Shown here piece after piece: positions 1 to 7,961 of a stretch of 64,000 bases of DNA. Location of the stretch: assembly GCF_900106035.1 (NCBI RefSeq), contig NZ_FNUC01000004.1:2418001-2482000 (forward strand). Direction: 5' to 3'. Each line of letters starts with the position of its first letter. Position 1 is the stretch's first letter. Both the position numbers and the translations under genes were made by a program. Origin of the DNA: Jiangella alba. Its GTDB lineage: Bacteria > Actinomycetota > Actinomycetes > Jiangellales > Jiangellaceae. Under the pieces are notes generated by a model. That model was not told where the DNA came from, did not search any database, and saw only the letters and a list, made by a program, of their open reading frames with translations.

Positions 1-804
1 GATGTCGACGGCGCCGCCGATCGCGTCGGTGTAGGCCGTGGTGGTGTCGCTGTAGATGCGGAACGTGATGCCGTCGGCGTTCGGCTGCGGACCCTGGTAG
101 TCCTCGTACCGGGTCACCGCCAGCTGCACGTCGTGTTCCCACGCGCCGTCCATCATGTACGGCCCGTTGCCGACCGGTGCCTCGTTGAACGCGTCGAAGT
201 CGGCGAACGCGACCTCGGGCAGCGGGTAGAAGCCCGGCTGGCCCAGCTTGTACGGGAACTGGCTGTCGGCCGCCTTGAGCGTCACCCGCAGCGTGTTCTC
301 GTCGACCACCTCGACGCCGGACAGCGTGTCGGTGGCGGGGGTGCCCTCGGCCGGGTTCAGCTCGTCCCAGCCGACGATGCCGGACAGCTGGGCGTTGTTG
401 GCCCACGCGTTCGGCCCGTACGCCGTGGCGTTCCAGGCGTCGGCGTAGCTCTGTGCGGTCACCGTCGTGCCGTCGTGGAACGTCCACCCCGGCTTGAGGG
501 CGATGGTCCAGACGATGTTGTCGTCGCTCTCGATCGACTCGGCGTTCAGCATCTGCGGTTCGCTCTGGTCGCCGAACCTGACCAGGCCGGAGAAGAGCGC
601 GTGCATCTCGTCGAACGCGCCCTGGGACCGGCCCGGAAGAAGGGCGTCGGGTTCGTCGATGCCGACGGAGAACGTGCCGCCGGTGCTCTCGCCGCCGCCG
701 TCCCCGCCGGTGTCGGAGGTGTCGTCGGAGCCGCCACCGCAGGCGGTGACGGTGAAGAGAGCAGCACCGACAGCGAGTGCTGCGAGCCGTTGCCACGTGC
801 GCAT
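1..804 (-). CDS. ABC transporter substrate-binding lipoprotein, peptide/nickel (SBP_bac_5) type, 3' end outside window
   Basis: Reading leftward from an ATG at 804, the frame stays open to the window edge (268 codons seen). The N-terminus has two early Arg residues, a hydrophobic stretch and a lipobox (TVTACG), followed by an acidic Gly/Ser linker typical of actinobacterial lipoproteins. The mature part carries OppA-family landmarks: an ALFSGL segment, LKPGWTFHDGT (the usual 'W.F.LR..ARFHDG' region) and a late GNGPYMM motif. Such proteins bind oligopeptides, metals or sugars outside the membrane and deliver them to Opp-type permeases; the ligand cannot be told from this fragment. The permease and ATPase genes would lie to the left, outside the window. 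The gene is divergent from the regulator at 1033. Confidence 0.85.
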   Translation of the reverse strand, partial: MRTWQRLAALAVGAALFTVTACGGGSDDTSDTGGDGGGESTGGTFSVGIDEPDALLPGRSQGAFDEMHALFSGLVRFGDQSEPQMLNAESIESDDNIVWTIALKPGWTFHDGTTVTAQSYADAWNATAYGPNAWANNAQLSGIVGWDELNPAEGTPATDTLSGVEVVDENTLRVTLKAADSQFPYKLGQPGFYPLPEVAFADFDAFNEAPVGNGPYMMDGAWEHDVQLAVTRYEDYQGPQPNADGITFRIYSDTTTAYTDAIGGAVDI

Positions 805-880
805 GGTCACCTCTCGGGGTGTGCCGCGGGCAGTCTCGGTGCCCGATCGCTTGAAGTGTGGGTGAATCTAGTGACACTCT

Positions 881-917
881 GAACTTTCAAGCAAGAGATA
901 TTCTCATCGAACTTTCA
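881..917. promoter_or_regulatory. Direct repeat GAACTTTCA, candidate operator
   Basis: GAACTTTCA occurs at 881-889 and again at 909-917, 28 nt apart, in the unusually AT-rich gap between the binding-protein gene and the divergent GbsR/MarR regulator. Position and spacing suit a binding site for that regulator or for RNA polymerase. This is inferred from position only. Confidence 0.3.
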
Positions 918-1032
918 GAAGTTACTGAGACTTAATCGTAGGCGTCGGAGGGGCGGCACATGCCCCGAACGCCGAATCACCACTGGCGGACCCCGGTGGT
1001 CATGGCCCACCATGTGGGCCGGAGGAGGTGTC

Positions 1033-1527
1033 ATGGCGGACGACCGGGCCAAGCTCGAGTTCTTCGTCGAGGAGCTCGGGCTGCTCTTCGAAGAGATGGG
1101 GGAGCGGCGCATGAACGGCCGCGTCCTCGGCTACCTCATGCTGAGCGCCGACCCCCACGTGTCCACGGCGGAGCTGATGCAGGAGTTGAACGCCAGCGCC
1201 GGCTCCATCTCCGCGGCGACGCGCGCGCTCTCGGCGCCGGGTTTCATCCGCCGCGTGTCGGTCCCCGGCTCTCGCGGCCACTTCTACCGTGCCGACGACG
1301 ACGTGTGGGGCGCGTTCCTCGCGACGGAGCACCGCTACCTCTACAAGCGGCAGCGTTTGGCCGACGAGGTCGTGGCCGCTCTCGGCGCCGAGGACGACAT
1401 CGTCCGGCGCCGGATGGCCAACATGCGCGACTACTTCAACTGGCTCGAGGCCCGGCACCGCACCCTGGGTAACGAGTGGGAGGAGTACAAGCGCCAGCGC
1501 GATGCGGAGCGCGGCGACGCCGGCTGA
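1033..1527 (+). CDS. GbsR/MarR-family transcriptional regulator
   Basis: A 164-aa winged-helix protein. It contains GRVLGYLMLSADPHVSTAEL, then a helix-turn-helix region around SAGSISAATRALSAPGFIRR, then RRVSVPGSRGHFYRAD as the wing, matching the GbsR branch of MarR regulators common in actinobacteria. The ATG at 1033 is preferred over the one at 1012 because GGAGGAGG lies at 1021-1028 with normal spacing. The C-terminal half is a long helix, probably for dimerization. It is divergent from the peptide-type ABC binding protein, so control of that transporter or of itself is likely; the effector is unknown. Confidence 0.85.
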   Translation: MADDRAKLEFFVEELGLLFEEMGERRMNGRVLGYLMLSADPHVSTAELMQELNASAGSISAATRALSAPGFIRRVSVPGSRGHFYRADDDVWGAFLATEHRYLYKRQRLADEVVAALGAEDDIVRRRMANMRDYFNWLEARHRTLGNEWEEYKRQRDAERGDAG

Positions 1528-1546
1528 TCACGCGCGCTCGCCCGTT

Positions 1547-1602
1547 CCATGATCATCAACCATTCGTGTCGTGATGACAGCCCAGATTGCGGATGATCAT
1601 GG
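1547..1602. repeat. 56-bp palindromic repeat, copy 1
   Basis: Perfect 11-bp inverted arms CCATGATCATC (1547-1557) and GATGATCATGG (1592-1602) enclose 34 nt. A second copy of exactly the same length lies at 40528-40583, with 45 of 56 positions identical by manual alignment. This copy starts 20 nt after the regulator's stop codon. It looks like a dispersed palindromic (REP- or MITE-like) element. Confidence 0.75.
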
Positions 1603-2013
1603 CGACGCTGGGCGGGGACCGTGCTCCACCGAACGCGCGGCCGCCCCCGGTTGTGCCGTCGACCGCGCTGGGGCCGCGGGGTAGCGCTCGGCGGCCCGGA
1701 ACCGAACCCTCACGCACCCGGTCCGGCCTGGACGAATCCACCGTCACCGCGGGCTGGCGGCGGAGAATGCGCACGTCAGTGGCCCCACACGGCCGATCCG
1801 TCCGGTCGTCGCCGCCGTTCGCGCAACACATCGTTAACGCGCCGTTCAGGCGTGTCCTATCGCCGGGATCATGCTTGGCAGTAATCTTGGCAGTGGCGGA
1901 CGGTGGGTAGCCGGCCGCTCGGGAGGCCCGTCCTACGTGCTGACACCATGGCGCGAACGGAGGGCCGGCACCCGGCCCAGTGGGCTCGGTCCCGGCACTC
2001 CGCGCGACACAGA
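1603..2013. other. Intergenic region without a convincing gene
   Basis: About 410 bp before the PhoH gene. Short open frames here lack ribosome sites and recognisable products. Two local features are visible: a direct repeat CTTGGCAGT at 1874-1882 and 1886-1894, and a TTCAGGCGTG at 1845-1854 that recurs at 2035-2044 in the PhoH leader. It may hold promoter or operator sites for the downstream gene. Confidence 0.5.
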
Positions 2014-2042
2014 CGCCTGAATAGTCAGGGTGCATTCAGGCG
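2014..2042 (+). promoter_or_regulatory. Hairpin in the PhoH leader
   Basis: CGCCTGAAT (2014-2022) and ATTCAGGCG (2034-2042) form a perfect 9-bp stem with an 11-nt loop. It ends one base before the GAGGGAG ribosome site of the PhoH gene (2044-2050). It could be an operator or a translation-control hairpin. Confidence 0.45.
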
Positions 2043-2056
2043 TGAGGGAGACGGAC

Positions 2057-3397
2057 GTGGCCGCTTCCAAGACTCAGACCCGTCGTCGCACCACCCGGCA
2101 GGAGCCGGCTCGCCGCACCTACGTTCTCGATACGAGCGTGCTGCTGGCCGACCCGTACGCGATACTCCGCTTCGCGGAGCACGACGTCGTGTTGCCGATC
2201 GTGGTGATCACCGAACTCGAGGCCAAGCGCCACCATCCAGAGCTGGGCTACTTCGCCCGAGCAGCATTGCGGCTGCTGGACGAGTTGCGGGTGGAGCATG
2301 GCCGCCTCGACGACCCGATAGCGGTCGGCGATGAGGGTGGCACGGTCCGGGTCGAGCTGAACCACACCGATCCCGAGGTGCTGCCGGCCGGTTTCCGGCT
2401 GGGCGACAACGACTCCCGCATCCTGGCGGTGGCCCGCAACCTGGCCGCCGAGGGGCACGACGTGACGTTGGTGTCGAAGGACCTGCCGATGCGGGTCAAG
2501 GCGTCGTCGGTGGGGCTGCACGCCGAGGAGTACCGCGCCGAGACGGTCATCGAGTCCGGCTGGACGGGCATGGCTGAGCTCGAGGTGGCCGGCAGCCTGC
2601 TCGACGAGCTGTACGAGAACGGGTACGCCGACCTCGAGGAGGCCCGCGAGCTGCCCTGCCACACCGGCCTGGTGCTGCACAGCGAGCGCGGCAGCGGACT
2701 GGGCCGCATGACGGCGGACAAGCGGATCAAGCTGGTCCGCGGCGACCGCGAGGCGTTCGGCCTGCACGGACGGTCGGCGGAGCAGCGCATCGCGCTGGAC
2801 CTCCTGCTCGACGACGAGGTCGGCATCGTGTCGATGGGCGGCCGGGCCGGCACGGGCAAGTCGGCGCTGGCGCTGTGTGCCGGGCTCGAGGCGGTGATGG
2901 AGCGGCGGCTGCACAAGAAGGTCGTCGTGTTCCGGCCGTTGTACGCGGTCGGCGGCCAGGACCTCGGCTACCTGCCGGGCAGCGAGTCGGAGAAGATGAA
3001 CCCCTGGGCGCAGGCGGTGTTCGACACCCTCGGGGCGCTGACCACGCAGGACGTCATCGACGAGGTGGTCGAGCGGGGCATGCTCGAGGTGCTGCCGCTG
3101 ACGCACATCCGCGGCCGGTCGCTGCACGACTCCTTCGTCATCGTCGACGAGGCGCAGTCGCTGGAGCGCAACGTGCTGCTGACGGTGCTGTCGCGCATCG
3201 GCAGCAACTCCCGGGTGGTCCTGACGCACGACGTCGGGCAGCGCGACAACCTGCGCGTCGGCCGTCACGACGGCGTCGTCGCGGTGGCCGAGAAGCTGAA
3301 GGGGCACCCGCTGTTCGCGCACGTGACGCTGACCCGGTCCGAGCGTTCGCCGATCGCCGCGCTGGTCACCGAGATGCTCGAACGGATGCCTGGGTGA
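2057..3397 (+). CDS. phoH2: PIN-domain/PhoH-family ATPase fusion
   Basis: A 446-aa protein with two parts. An N-terminal PIN nuclease domain starts at [10 protein letters not shown], with acidic residues at TELEAK and GDNDSR. A C-terminal PhoH ATPase has Walker [10 protein letters not shown] and Walker [13 protein letters not shown]-PhoH fusions (mycobacterial PhoH2) are ATP-dependent RNA helicase/ribonucleases, and this is the actinobacterial form at its usual length. I chose GTG 2057 because GAGGGAG lies 6 nt upstream; a GTG at 2030 falls inside the leader hairpin and has no ribosome site. Mycobacterial phoH2 has a small antitoxin gene upstream; no such gene is evident here. Confidence 0.9.
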   Translation: MAASKTQTRRRTTRQEPARRTYVLDTSVLLADPYAILRFAEHDVVLPIVVITELEAKRHHPELGYFARAALRLLDELRVEHGRLDDPIAVGDEGGTVRVELNHTDPEVLPAGFRLGDNDSRILAVARNLAAEGHDVTLVSKDLPMRVKASSVGLHAEEYRAETVIESGWTGMAELEVAGSLLDELYENGYADLEEARELPCHTGLVLHSERGSGLGRMTADKRIKLVRGDREAFGLHGRSAEQRIALDLLLDDEVGIVSMGGRAGTGKSALALCAGLEAVMERRLHKKVVVFRPLYAVGGQDLGYLPGSESEKMNPWAQAVFDTLGALTTQDVIDEVVERGMLEVLPLTHIRGRSLHDSFVIVDEAQSLERNVLLTVLSRIGSNSRVVLTHDVGQRDNLRVGRHDGVVAVAEKLKGHPLFAHVTLTRSERSPIAALVTEMLERMPG

Positions 3398-3434
3398 GCG
3401 ACGTCTCATTTACTTGATTCGTCAGCTATGTCGG

Positions 3435-3469
3435 GAACTCCCGTGTTGCCTCCGGTGACGCGGGAGTTC
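3435..3469 (+). terminator. Hairpin after PhoH gene
   Basis: GAACTCCCG (3435-3443) pairs with CGGGAGTTC (3461-3469) across a 17-nt loop, 38 nt after the stop codon. There is no U-tract, as is common for actinobacterial terminators. Confidence 0.5.
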
Positions 3470-3644
3470 TCGCAGGTCAGGGCGGTGAGCAGAGGGAACG
3501 GCGACGGCGTGCGCGTCAGGCTCGGCGGGCCGTCCCTGCCTAGCGGCAGAGCGTCACGATGGGCCGTGTGACACGCCGCCGAGTTGGCAACGATCACGTT
3601 TCCATTGCAGTGTGGTGGGGCCCTACAGGAAGGTTCCCCCACTC

Positions 3645-4322
3645 GTGCATCGAAGACGAAGGCGCCTGCGCCGAGTCGCAGCAGGCCTCGGCATCCTCGC
3701 CTCGATCACCGTTCTCGCCACCCTCCTCACCGGGTGGCTCGTCGATTCCACCGGTTCCGGAACCGCCGCCGTGAGCACCCAGCAGCTGACGCTCCCTGAG
3801 GTCGGCGCGAAGGCCCAGTCGCCGGAGCTGCCGTCCCTCGAGGACGACCTCGCCGCGGCCGCCGAGGCCCAGGTGCAGGCCGAGGCCGAAGCAGCGGCCG
3901 CCGCGCAGGCTCAGGCGGAGGCCGAGGCCCAGGCGCAGGCTGAGGCCGAAGCGGCCGCCGCCGCGGAAGCGGCCCGCCAGGCCGCCGCCGAGGAGGCCGC
4001 CCGGTCGCTGGAACGGGCCGTCGAGGACCCGCAGTCCGCCGCCCGCACCCTGATGGCCGACTACGGCTGGGGCGACGACCAGTTCCAGTGCCTCGACAAC
4101 CTGTGGACCCGCGAGTCCAACTGGCGACACACGGCCGAGAACCCGTCGTCGGGCGCGTACGGCATCCCGCAGTCGCTGCCGGCGGACAAGATGTCCCGCT
4201 TCGGCGACGACTACCGCACCAACCCGGTCACCCAGATCGAGTGGGGCCTCTGGTACATCGAGGGCCGGTACGGCGAACCGTGCAGCGCGTGGGCGCACTC
4301 CGAGTCCGTCGGCTGGTACTGA
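3645..4322 (+). CDS. Secreted or anchored lytic-transglycosylase-like protein
   Basis: 225 aa. It starts with an Arg-rich segment (HRRRRRLRR) and one hydrophobic helix (residues about 12-32), then an Ala/Glu/Gln-rich coiled coil of about 60 residues built from AEAQAQ-type repeats. The C-terminal domain has a transglycosylase-like core (QFQCLDNLWTRESNW, NPSSGAYGIPQSLP, QIEWGLWYIEGRYG), with the probable catalytic Glu in TRESNW. Proteins of this shape remodel peptidoglycan outside the membrane. GTG 3645 is preferred to GTG 3612 because AGGAAGG lies just upstream. It converges on fumC, with a strong terminator between. Confidence 0.8.
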   Translation: MHRRRRRLRRVAAGLGILASITVLATLLTGWLVDSTGSGTAAVSTQQLTLPEVGAKAQSPELPSLEDDLAAAAEAQVQAEAEAAAAAQAQAEAEAQAQAEAEAAAAAEAARQAAAEEAARSLERAVEDPQSAARTLMADYGWGDDQFQCLDNLWTRESNWRHTAENPSSGAYGIPQSLPADKMSRFGDDYRTNPVTQIEWGLWYIEGRYGEPCSAWAHSESVGWY

Positions 4323-4337
4323 CCCAAGAACGAACGA

Positions 4338-4374
4338 CGAACCCCCGGCACCGAACGCAGGTGCCGGGGGTTCG
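4338..4374. terminator. Bidirectional terminator
   Basis: CGAACCCCCGGCACC (4338-4352) and GGTGCCGGGGGTTCG (4360-4374) form a perfect 15-bp GC-rich stem with a 7-nt loop. It sits exactly between the convergent transglycosylase and fumarase genes. Confidence 0.9.
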
Positions 4375-4386
4375 CGCTGTCAGGAC

Positions 4387-5784
4387 TCAGGACGGCGGGC
4401 GGGTCATGCTCAGCACGTCGAGCGCTTGGTCGAGCTGGTCCTCGGTGAGCTTGCCGTCGGCGACGTAGCCGCGCTCGACGACGACCTCGCGGATGGTCTT
4501 CCGCTCGGCCAGCGCCTGCTTGGCCACCTTGGCCGCCTCTTCGTAGCCGATGTAGCGGTTCAGCGGCGTGACGATGGACGGCGACGACTCGGCGTACTCG
4601 CGGTTGCGCTCTTCGTTGGCCTCGATGCCGGCGACGCAGCGGTCGGCGAACAGCCGCGAGATGTTGGCCAGCAGCCGGATGGACTCGAGCACGTTGCGCG
4701 CGATGACCGGCAGCATGACGTTCAGCTCGAAGTTGCCGGCGGCGCCCGCGAACGCCACCGTGGCGTCGTTGCCGACGACCTGCGCCGACACCATGCACAG
4801 CGCCTCGGGGATGACGGGGTTGACCTTGCCCGGCATGATCGACGAACCGGGCTGGAGGTCGGGCAGCGCGATCTCGGCCAGGCCGGCACGCGGGCCCGAG
4901 CCCATCCAGCGGACGTCGTTGGAGATCTTGTACAGCGACACCGCGATGGTGCGCAGCTGGCCGGACAGCTCGACCAGGCCGTCGCGCGCGCCCTGCGCCT
5001 CGAAGTGGTTGCGCGCCTCGGTGAACAGCAGCCCGGAGTCGGTGGCGATGCGCCCGATGACGGCGGCGGCGAACCCGGGTGGCGTGTTGATGCCGGTGCC
5101 GACGGCGGTGCCGCCCAGCGGGACCTCCGCGACCCGCGGCAGCACGGCCTCGAGCCGCTCGACGCCGTAGGCGACCTGCGCCGCGTAGCCGCCGAACTCC
5201 TGGCCGAGCGTGACGGGGGTGGCGTCCATCAGGTGCGTGCGGCCGCTCTTGACGACGGACACGAACTCGACGGCCTTGCGGGTGAGCTCGCCCTCGAGGT
5301 GGCGCAGCGCCGGGATGAGGTCTTCGACGACGGCGCGCGTGGCGGCGATGTGGATGGCCGTGGGGAACACGTCGTTGCTCGACTGCGACGCGTTGACGTG
5401 ATCGTTCGGGTGCACCGGCCGGCCCAGCCGCTCGGTGGCGAGCGTGGCGATGACCTCGTTGGTGTTCATGTTGCTGGACGTGCCGGACCCGGTCTGGAAG
5501 ACGTCGATGGGGAAGTGGACGTCGTGGCTGCCGCTCGCGACGTCGTCGGCGGCCTCCTGGACGGCCTTCGCGATGTCGGCGTCGAGCACCCCCAGCTCGG
5601 CGTTGACCTGCGCCGCCGCCCCCTTGATGGAGGCCAGCGCGCGGATCAGCGCACCCTCGATGGGCGTGCCGGAGATCGGGAAGTTCTCGACGGCGCGCTG
5701 GGTCTGCGCGCGGTACTTCGCCGCCGCGGGAACCCGTACCTCGCCCATGGTGTCGTGTTCGATGCGGTACTCCTGCTCGCTCAT
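4387..5784 (-). CDS. fumC: Class II fumarate hydratase
   Basis: 465 aa, the normal length for class II fumarase, which interconverts fumarate and L-malate in the TCA cycle as a homotetramer in the cytoplasm. The family signature [11 protein letters not shown] is at about residues 312-322. [14 protein letters not shown], the [11 protein letters not shown] segment and the [12 protein letters not shown] catalytic-histidine region are also clear. ATG 5784 gives the canonical N-terminus ([12 protein letters not shown]); in-frame codons further upstream would add an unrelated Pro/Arg-rich tail. It transcribes away from the ferritin-like gene at 6010. Confidence 0.96.
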   Translation of the reverse strand: MSEQEYRIEHDTMGEVRVPAAAKYRAQTQRAVENFPISGTPIEGALIRALASIKGAAAQVNAELGVLDADIAKAVQEAADDVASGSHDVHFPIDVFQTGSGTSSNMNTNEVIATLATERLGRPVHPNDHVNASQSSNDVFPTAIHIAATRAVVEDLIPALRHLEGELTRKAVEFVSVVKSGRTHLMDATPVTLGQEFGGYAAQVAYGVERLEAVLPRVAEVPLGGTAVGTGINTPPGFAAAVIGRIATDSGLLFTEARNHFEAQGARDGLVELSGQLRTIAVSLYKISNDVRWMGSGPRAGLAEIALPDLQPGSSIMPGKVNPVIPEALCMVSAQVVGNDATVAFAGAAGNFELNVMLPVIARNVLESIRLLANISRLFADRCVAGIEANEERNREYAESSPSIVTPLNRYIGYEEAAKVAKQALAERKTIREVVVERGYVADGKLTEDQLDQALDVLSMTRPPS

Positions 5785-5891
5785 GTGCCCATCATCGTCG
5801 ACCGGGCGTACGCGTGGTCTCGCGGGGTACTCCCGCGGGCGGCGCCGTCTCGGGGGTAGATCGGGGGAAAACCCGGGTGACTCAGGGCACA

Positions 5892-5921
5892 TTGCCACGC
5901 ACTATGAGAGGCAGGCATACT
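5892..5921 (+). promoter_or_regulatory. Candidate sigma70-type promoter for the ferritin-like gene
   Basis: TTGCCA (5892-5897) and CATACT (5916-5921) are separated by 18 nt in an AT-richer stretch upstream of 6010. The match is moderate. Confidence 0.35.
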
Positions 5922-6009
5922 CGTTCTATAAAGAATGAGCCTCCGTTTTACGAGGACCTAGGGAGGGACGGGGCGCGGCACCCCCACTCCGCACTCGCCC
6001 CGGCACGTC

Positions 6010-6804
6010 ATGGCCTTCGATATCCGCGACTACACCCGAACGTCTCGAGCCGTGCAGTGGCAGGACCTGCCGCTGGACGAGTTCCGGACCAACCCGCTAC
6101 CGCCCGAGACGTTGCGCAGCCTGCGCTACATGTGCGACGTCGAGTACCACACCGTCTGCTACCTGCGCGACATGCTCGTCACGCCGTCGCACAAGGATCC
6201 GCAGGTCACCGCGTTCATGACGATGTGGAACATGGAGGAGTTCTGGCACGGCGAGGCGCTCGCCGAGGTGCTGAACCTGCATGGGATGTCCATCGACTAC
6301 GACCACCTCAAGGCGACCCGCCTGAAGCTGGGCTGGCGCGACAAACTCGACCCGATCAAGCAGTCGCTGCTGGCCAACGTCGTCGGCCAGGACTTCGTCG
6401 CCGTCCACATGATCTGGGGCGCGGCGAACGAGTGGTCGGCCATCACGGCGTACAACCGGCTGGCCGAGCTGGAACGGCACCCCGTCCTCGCCGAACTGCT
6501 CAAACGCATCGCGAAGCAGGAGGCGCGGCACGTCGCGTTCTACGCCACCCAGGCCCGCGATCGGCTGGCCCGCAGCAAGAAGGCGCAGAAGATCGCCCGC
6601 TTCGCGCTGCGGAAGTTCTGGGGTCCGGTCGGCTCGGGCGTCATGGCCGAGACCGAGGTGCGGCACGTGCTGCGGCACCTGATGAGCGGACCGGACGGAC
6701 GGCGCGCGGCCCGCTCCATCGACGAGCACATCGGGAAGATGCCGGGACTTTCCGGCCTGCGCATCGTCGAGGACGCACTGGAGCTGCGCGGGATCCCGGC
6801 CTGA
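6010..6804 (+). CDS. Ferritin-like diiron protein (acyl-ACP desaturase-like)
   Basis: 264 aa, all-helical. It shows paired metal-binding motifs: E-E-F-W-H around residues 76-80 and E-A-R-H at 171-174, with an earlier Glu/His segment (VEYHTVCYL) near residue 45 and an N-E-W segment around residue 141. ExxH pairs on separate helices are the signature of ferritin-like diiron enzymes such as acyl-ACP desaturases and aldehyde oxygenases. The substrate is unknown, and no redox partner is adjacent. The ribosome site is unclear: a GGGAGGG lies far upstream, about 45 nt from the ATG. Confidence 0.7.
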   Translation: MAFDIRDYTRTSRAVQWQDLPLDEFRTNPLPPETLRSLRYMCDVEYHTVCYLRDMLVTPSHKDPQVTAFMTMWNMEEFWHGEALAEVLNLHGMSIDYDHLKATRLKLGWRDKLDPIKQSLLANVVGQDFVAVHMIWGAANEWSAITAYNRLAELERHPVLAELLKRIAKQEARHVAFYATQARDRLARSKKAQKIARFALRKFWGPVGSGVMAETEVRHVLRHLMSGPDGRRAARSIDEHIGKMPGLSGLRIVEDALELRGIPA

Positions 6805-6834
6805 CCGCACTCTCACGCTGCTCCGACAGCACCC

Positions 6835-7087
6835 GTCGCGCGGCTGTGCCATGGGTACCTGGGCGCACCGCTCGGGGGCCGGGGCGTGGGCGGCGTACCT
6901 GTTGCGCGGCTGTGCCATGGGTACCTGGGTGCACCGCTCGGGGGCCGTGGCGTGGGCGGCGTACCTGTCGCGCGGCTGTGCCATGGGTACCTGGGTGCAC
7001 CGCCCAGCAGCCGTGGCGTGGGCGGCGTACCTGTCGCGCGGCTGTGCCATGGGTACCTGGGCCCACCGCCCAGCAGCCGCGGCGCGG
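6835..7087. repeat. 66-bp tandem repeat array (3.8 units)
   Basis: Units begin at 6835, 6901, 6967 and 7033, each starting near G(T/T)CGCGCGGCTG and containing CCATGGGTACCTGGG. The first three are full 66-bp units and the fourth breaks off near 7087. Differences are mostly single bases, so the array is recent. The period is a multiple of three, but no ribosome site or leader is present, so a minisatellite is more likely than a gene. It lies between two convergent genes. Confidence 0.9.
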
Positions 7088-7116
7088 TGGTGCGTCATGG
7101 TGCTCATTGCAAAGCG
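7087..7116. repeat. Half copy of the GCTCATTGCAAAGCG repeat
   Basis: This 30-nt stretch matches the right half of the inverted-repeat element at 60173-60240 (28 of 30 positions against 60210-60239). No left arm is found here: the 66-bp tandem array directly abuts it. Confidence 0.7.
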
Positions 7117-7165
7117 CACCGCACGCCATCCTCCGAGGGGCGACCCGGCCGCGAGATCGGGGGCG

Positions 7166-7846
7166 TCAGGCGGTGCGGCGGGCGACGTAGACGTGGTAGT
7201 CGACGTCGCGGCTCTCGCGCCGCACCGTCCGCACCACCTGCTCCACCTCGCCGACGGCGCCGGCCAGCACACCGGCCAGCGCCGGCGCCGGCGTCGCCGA
7301 CCAGACCGCCAGCAGGCCGCCCGGACGCAGCGCCCGGGCGGCGGCGGAGAGCAGCGGCCGCTCGTACACTTCGGCGTTCGCCTGGTGCACGAGGAAGTGC
7401 GGCCCGTTGTCGACGTCGAGCAGGATGCCGTCGTACGCCGACGGCGGCGCCGCGCGCAGCATGGCGCGCACGTCGTCGACCACCACCCGCACCCGCGGGT
7501 CGGCGACGACGGCCTCGAGCCCCGGCACGACGCCGCGCCGCAGCACGTCGACCAGCGTCGGCTCGATCTCGACGACGTCCACCCGCCGCACGCGGTCGTC
7601 GGCCAGCAGCGCCCCGGCGGTGAAGCCGAAGCCGAGCCCGGCCACCAGCACGGCCGCCGGCGACGGGTGCCGCTCCAGCAGCAGGCCGGCCAGCAGCCGC
7701 TCCGTCGACGTCTCGGCGGTGTCCATGAGGAACGTGCCGTTGACGATCAGTTCGTAGACCGGGCCGTCGGGCCCGGACCGGCGGCGGACGACCACCTCGC
7801 CGTCGACGCCGTCGTGGCGGACCAGCGTCTGCGGGGTGTCGAACAC
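7166..7846 (-). CDS. Spermidine-synthase-like protein (Rossmann methyltransferase fold)
   Basis: 226 aa. An N-terminal beta segment (YELIVNGTFLMDTAET) resembles the start of polyamine aminopropyltransferases. The nucleotide-binding core follows (LVAGLGFGFTAGAL, then VDVVEIEPTLVDV), then the YDGILLDVDNGPHFLVH segment where aminopropyltransferases hold catalytic acids. Proteins of this small actinobacterial type are usually annotated as spermidine synthase, but activity is often unproven. The start is GTG 7846, with GAGGA about 13 nt upstream; this start is only moderately sure. It is divergent from the trehalose importer. Confidence 0.75.
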   Translation of the reverse strand: MFDTPQTLVRHDGVDGEVVVRRRSGPDGPVYELIVNGTFLMDTAETSTERLLAGLLLERHPSPAAVLVAGLGFGFTAGALLADDRVRRVDVVEIEPTLVDVLRRGVVPGLEAVVADPRVRVVVDDVRAMLRAAPPSAYDGILLDVDNGPHFLVHQANAEVYERPLLSAAARALRPGGLLAVWSATPAPALAGVLAGAVGEVEQVVRTVRRESRDVDYHVYVARRTA

Positions 7847-7930
7847 GAGAACACCGTATGTCCTCGACCGGGGGCACCGGATGTCGTAGGTTCGACTCAC
7901 ACCATGACGCTCCGATGCCGTAGCGGTCAC

Positions 7931-7952
7931 CTGGAGCGACCATCTGCTCCAG
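7931..7952 (+). promoter_or_regulatory. Hairpin/operator in the lpqY leader
   Basis: CTGGAGC (7931-7937) and GCTCCAG (7946-7952) form a 7-bp inverted repeat with an 8-nt spacer. The right arm runs into the AGGGAGG ribosome site (7951-7957). It may be a repressor operator or a translation-control hairpin for the importer. Confidence 0.45.
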
Positions 7953-7961
7953 GGAGGCGAT

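Noticed and set aside
4338-4374. Hairpin as an attenuator for a downstream gene
   Set aside because: Both flanking genes converge on it, so a shared terminator is the simpler explanation.
7087-7116. A complete copy of the 68-bp inverted-repeat element
   Set aside because: Only the right half is present; the left arm could not be found in the preceding tandem array.
6851-7164. Repeated peptide open frames across the 66-bp array (on either strand), as a possible repeat-core RiPP precursor
   Set aside because: The period is a multiple of three, but there is no ribosome site, leader-like N-terminus or modification enzyme nearby, and the plus-strand frame runs on into the antisense of the spermidine-synthase-like gene.
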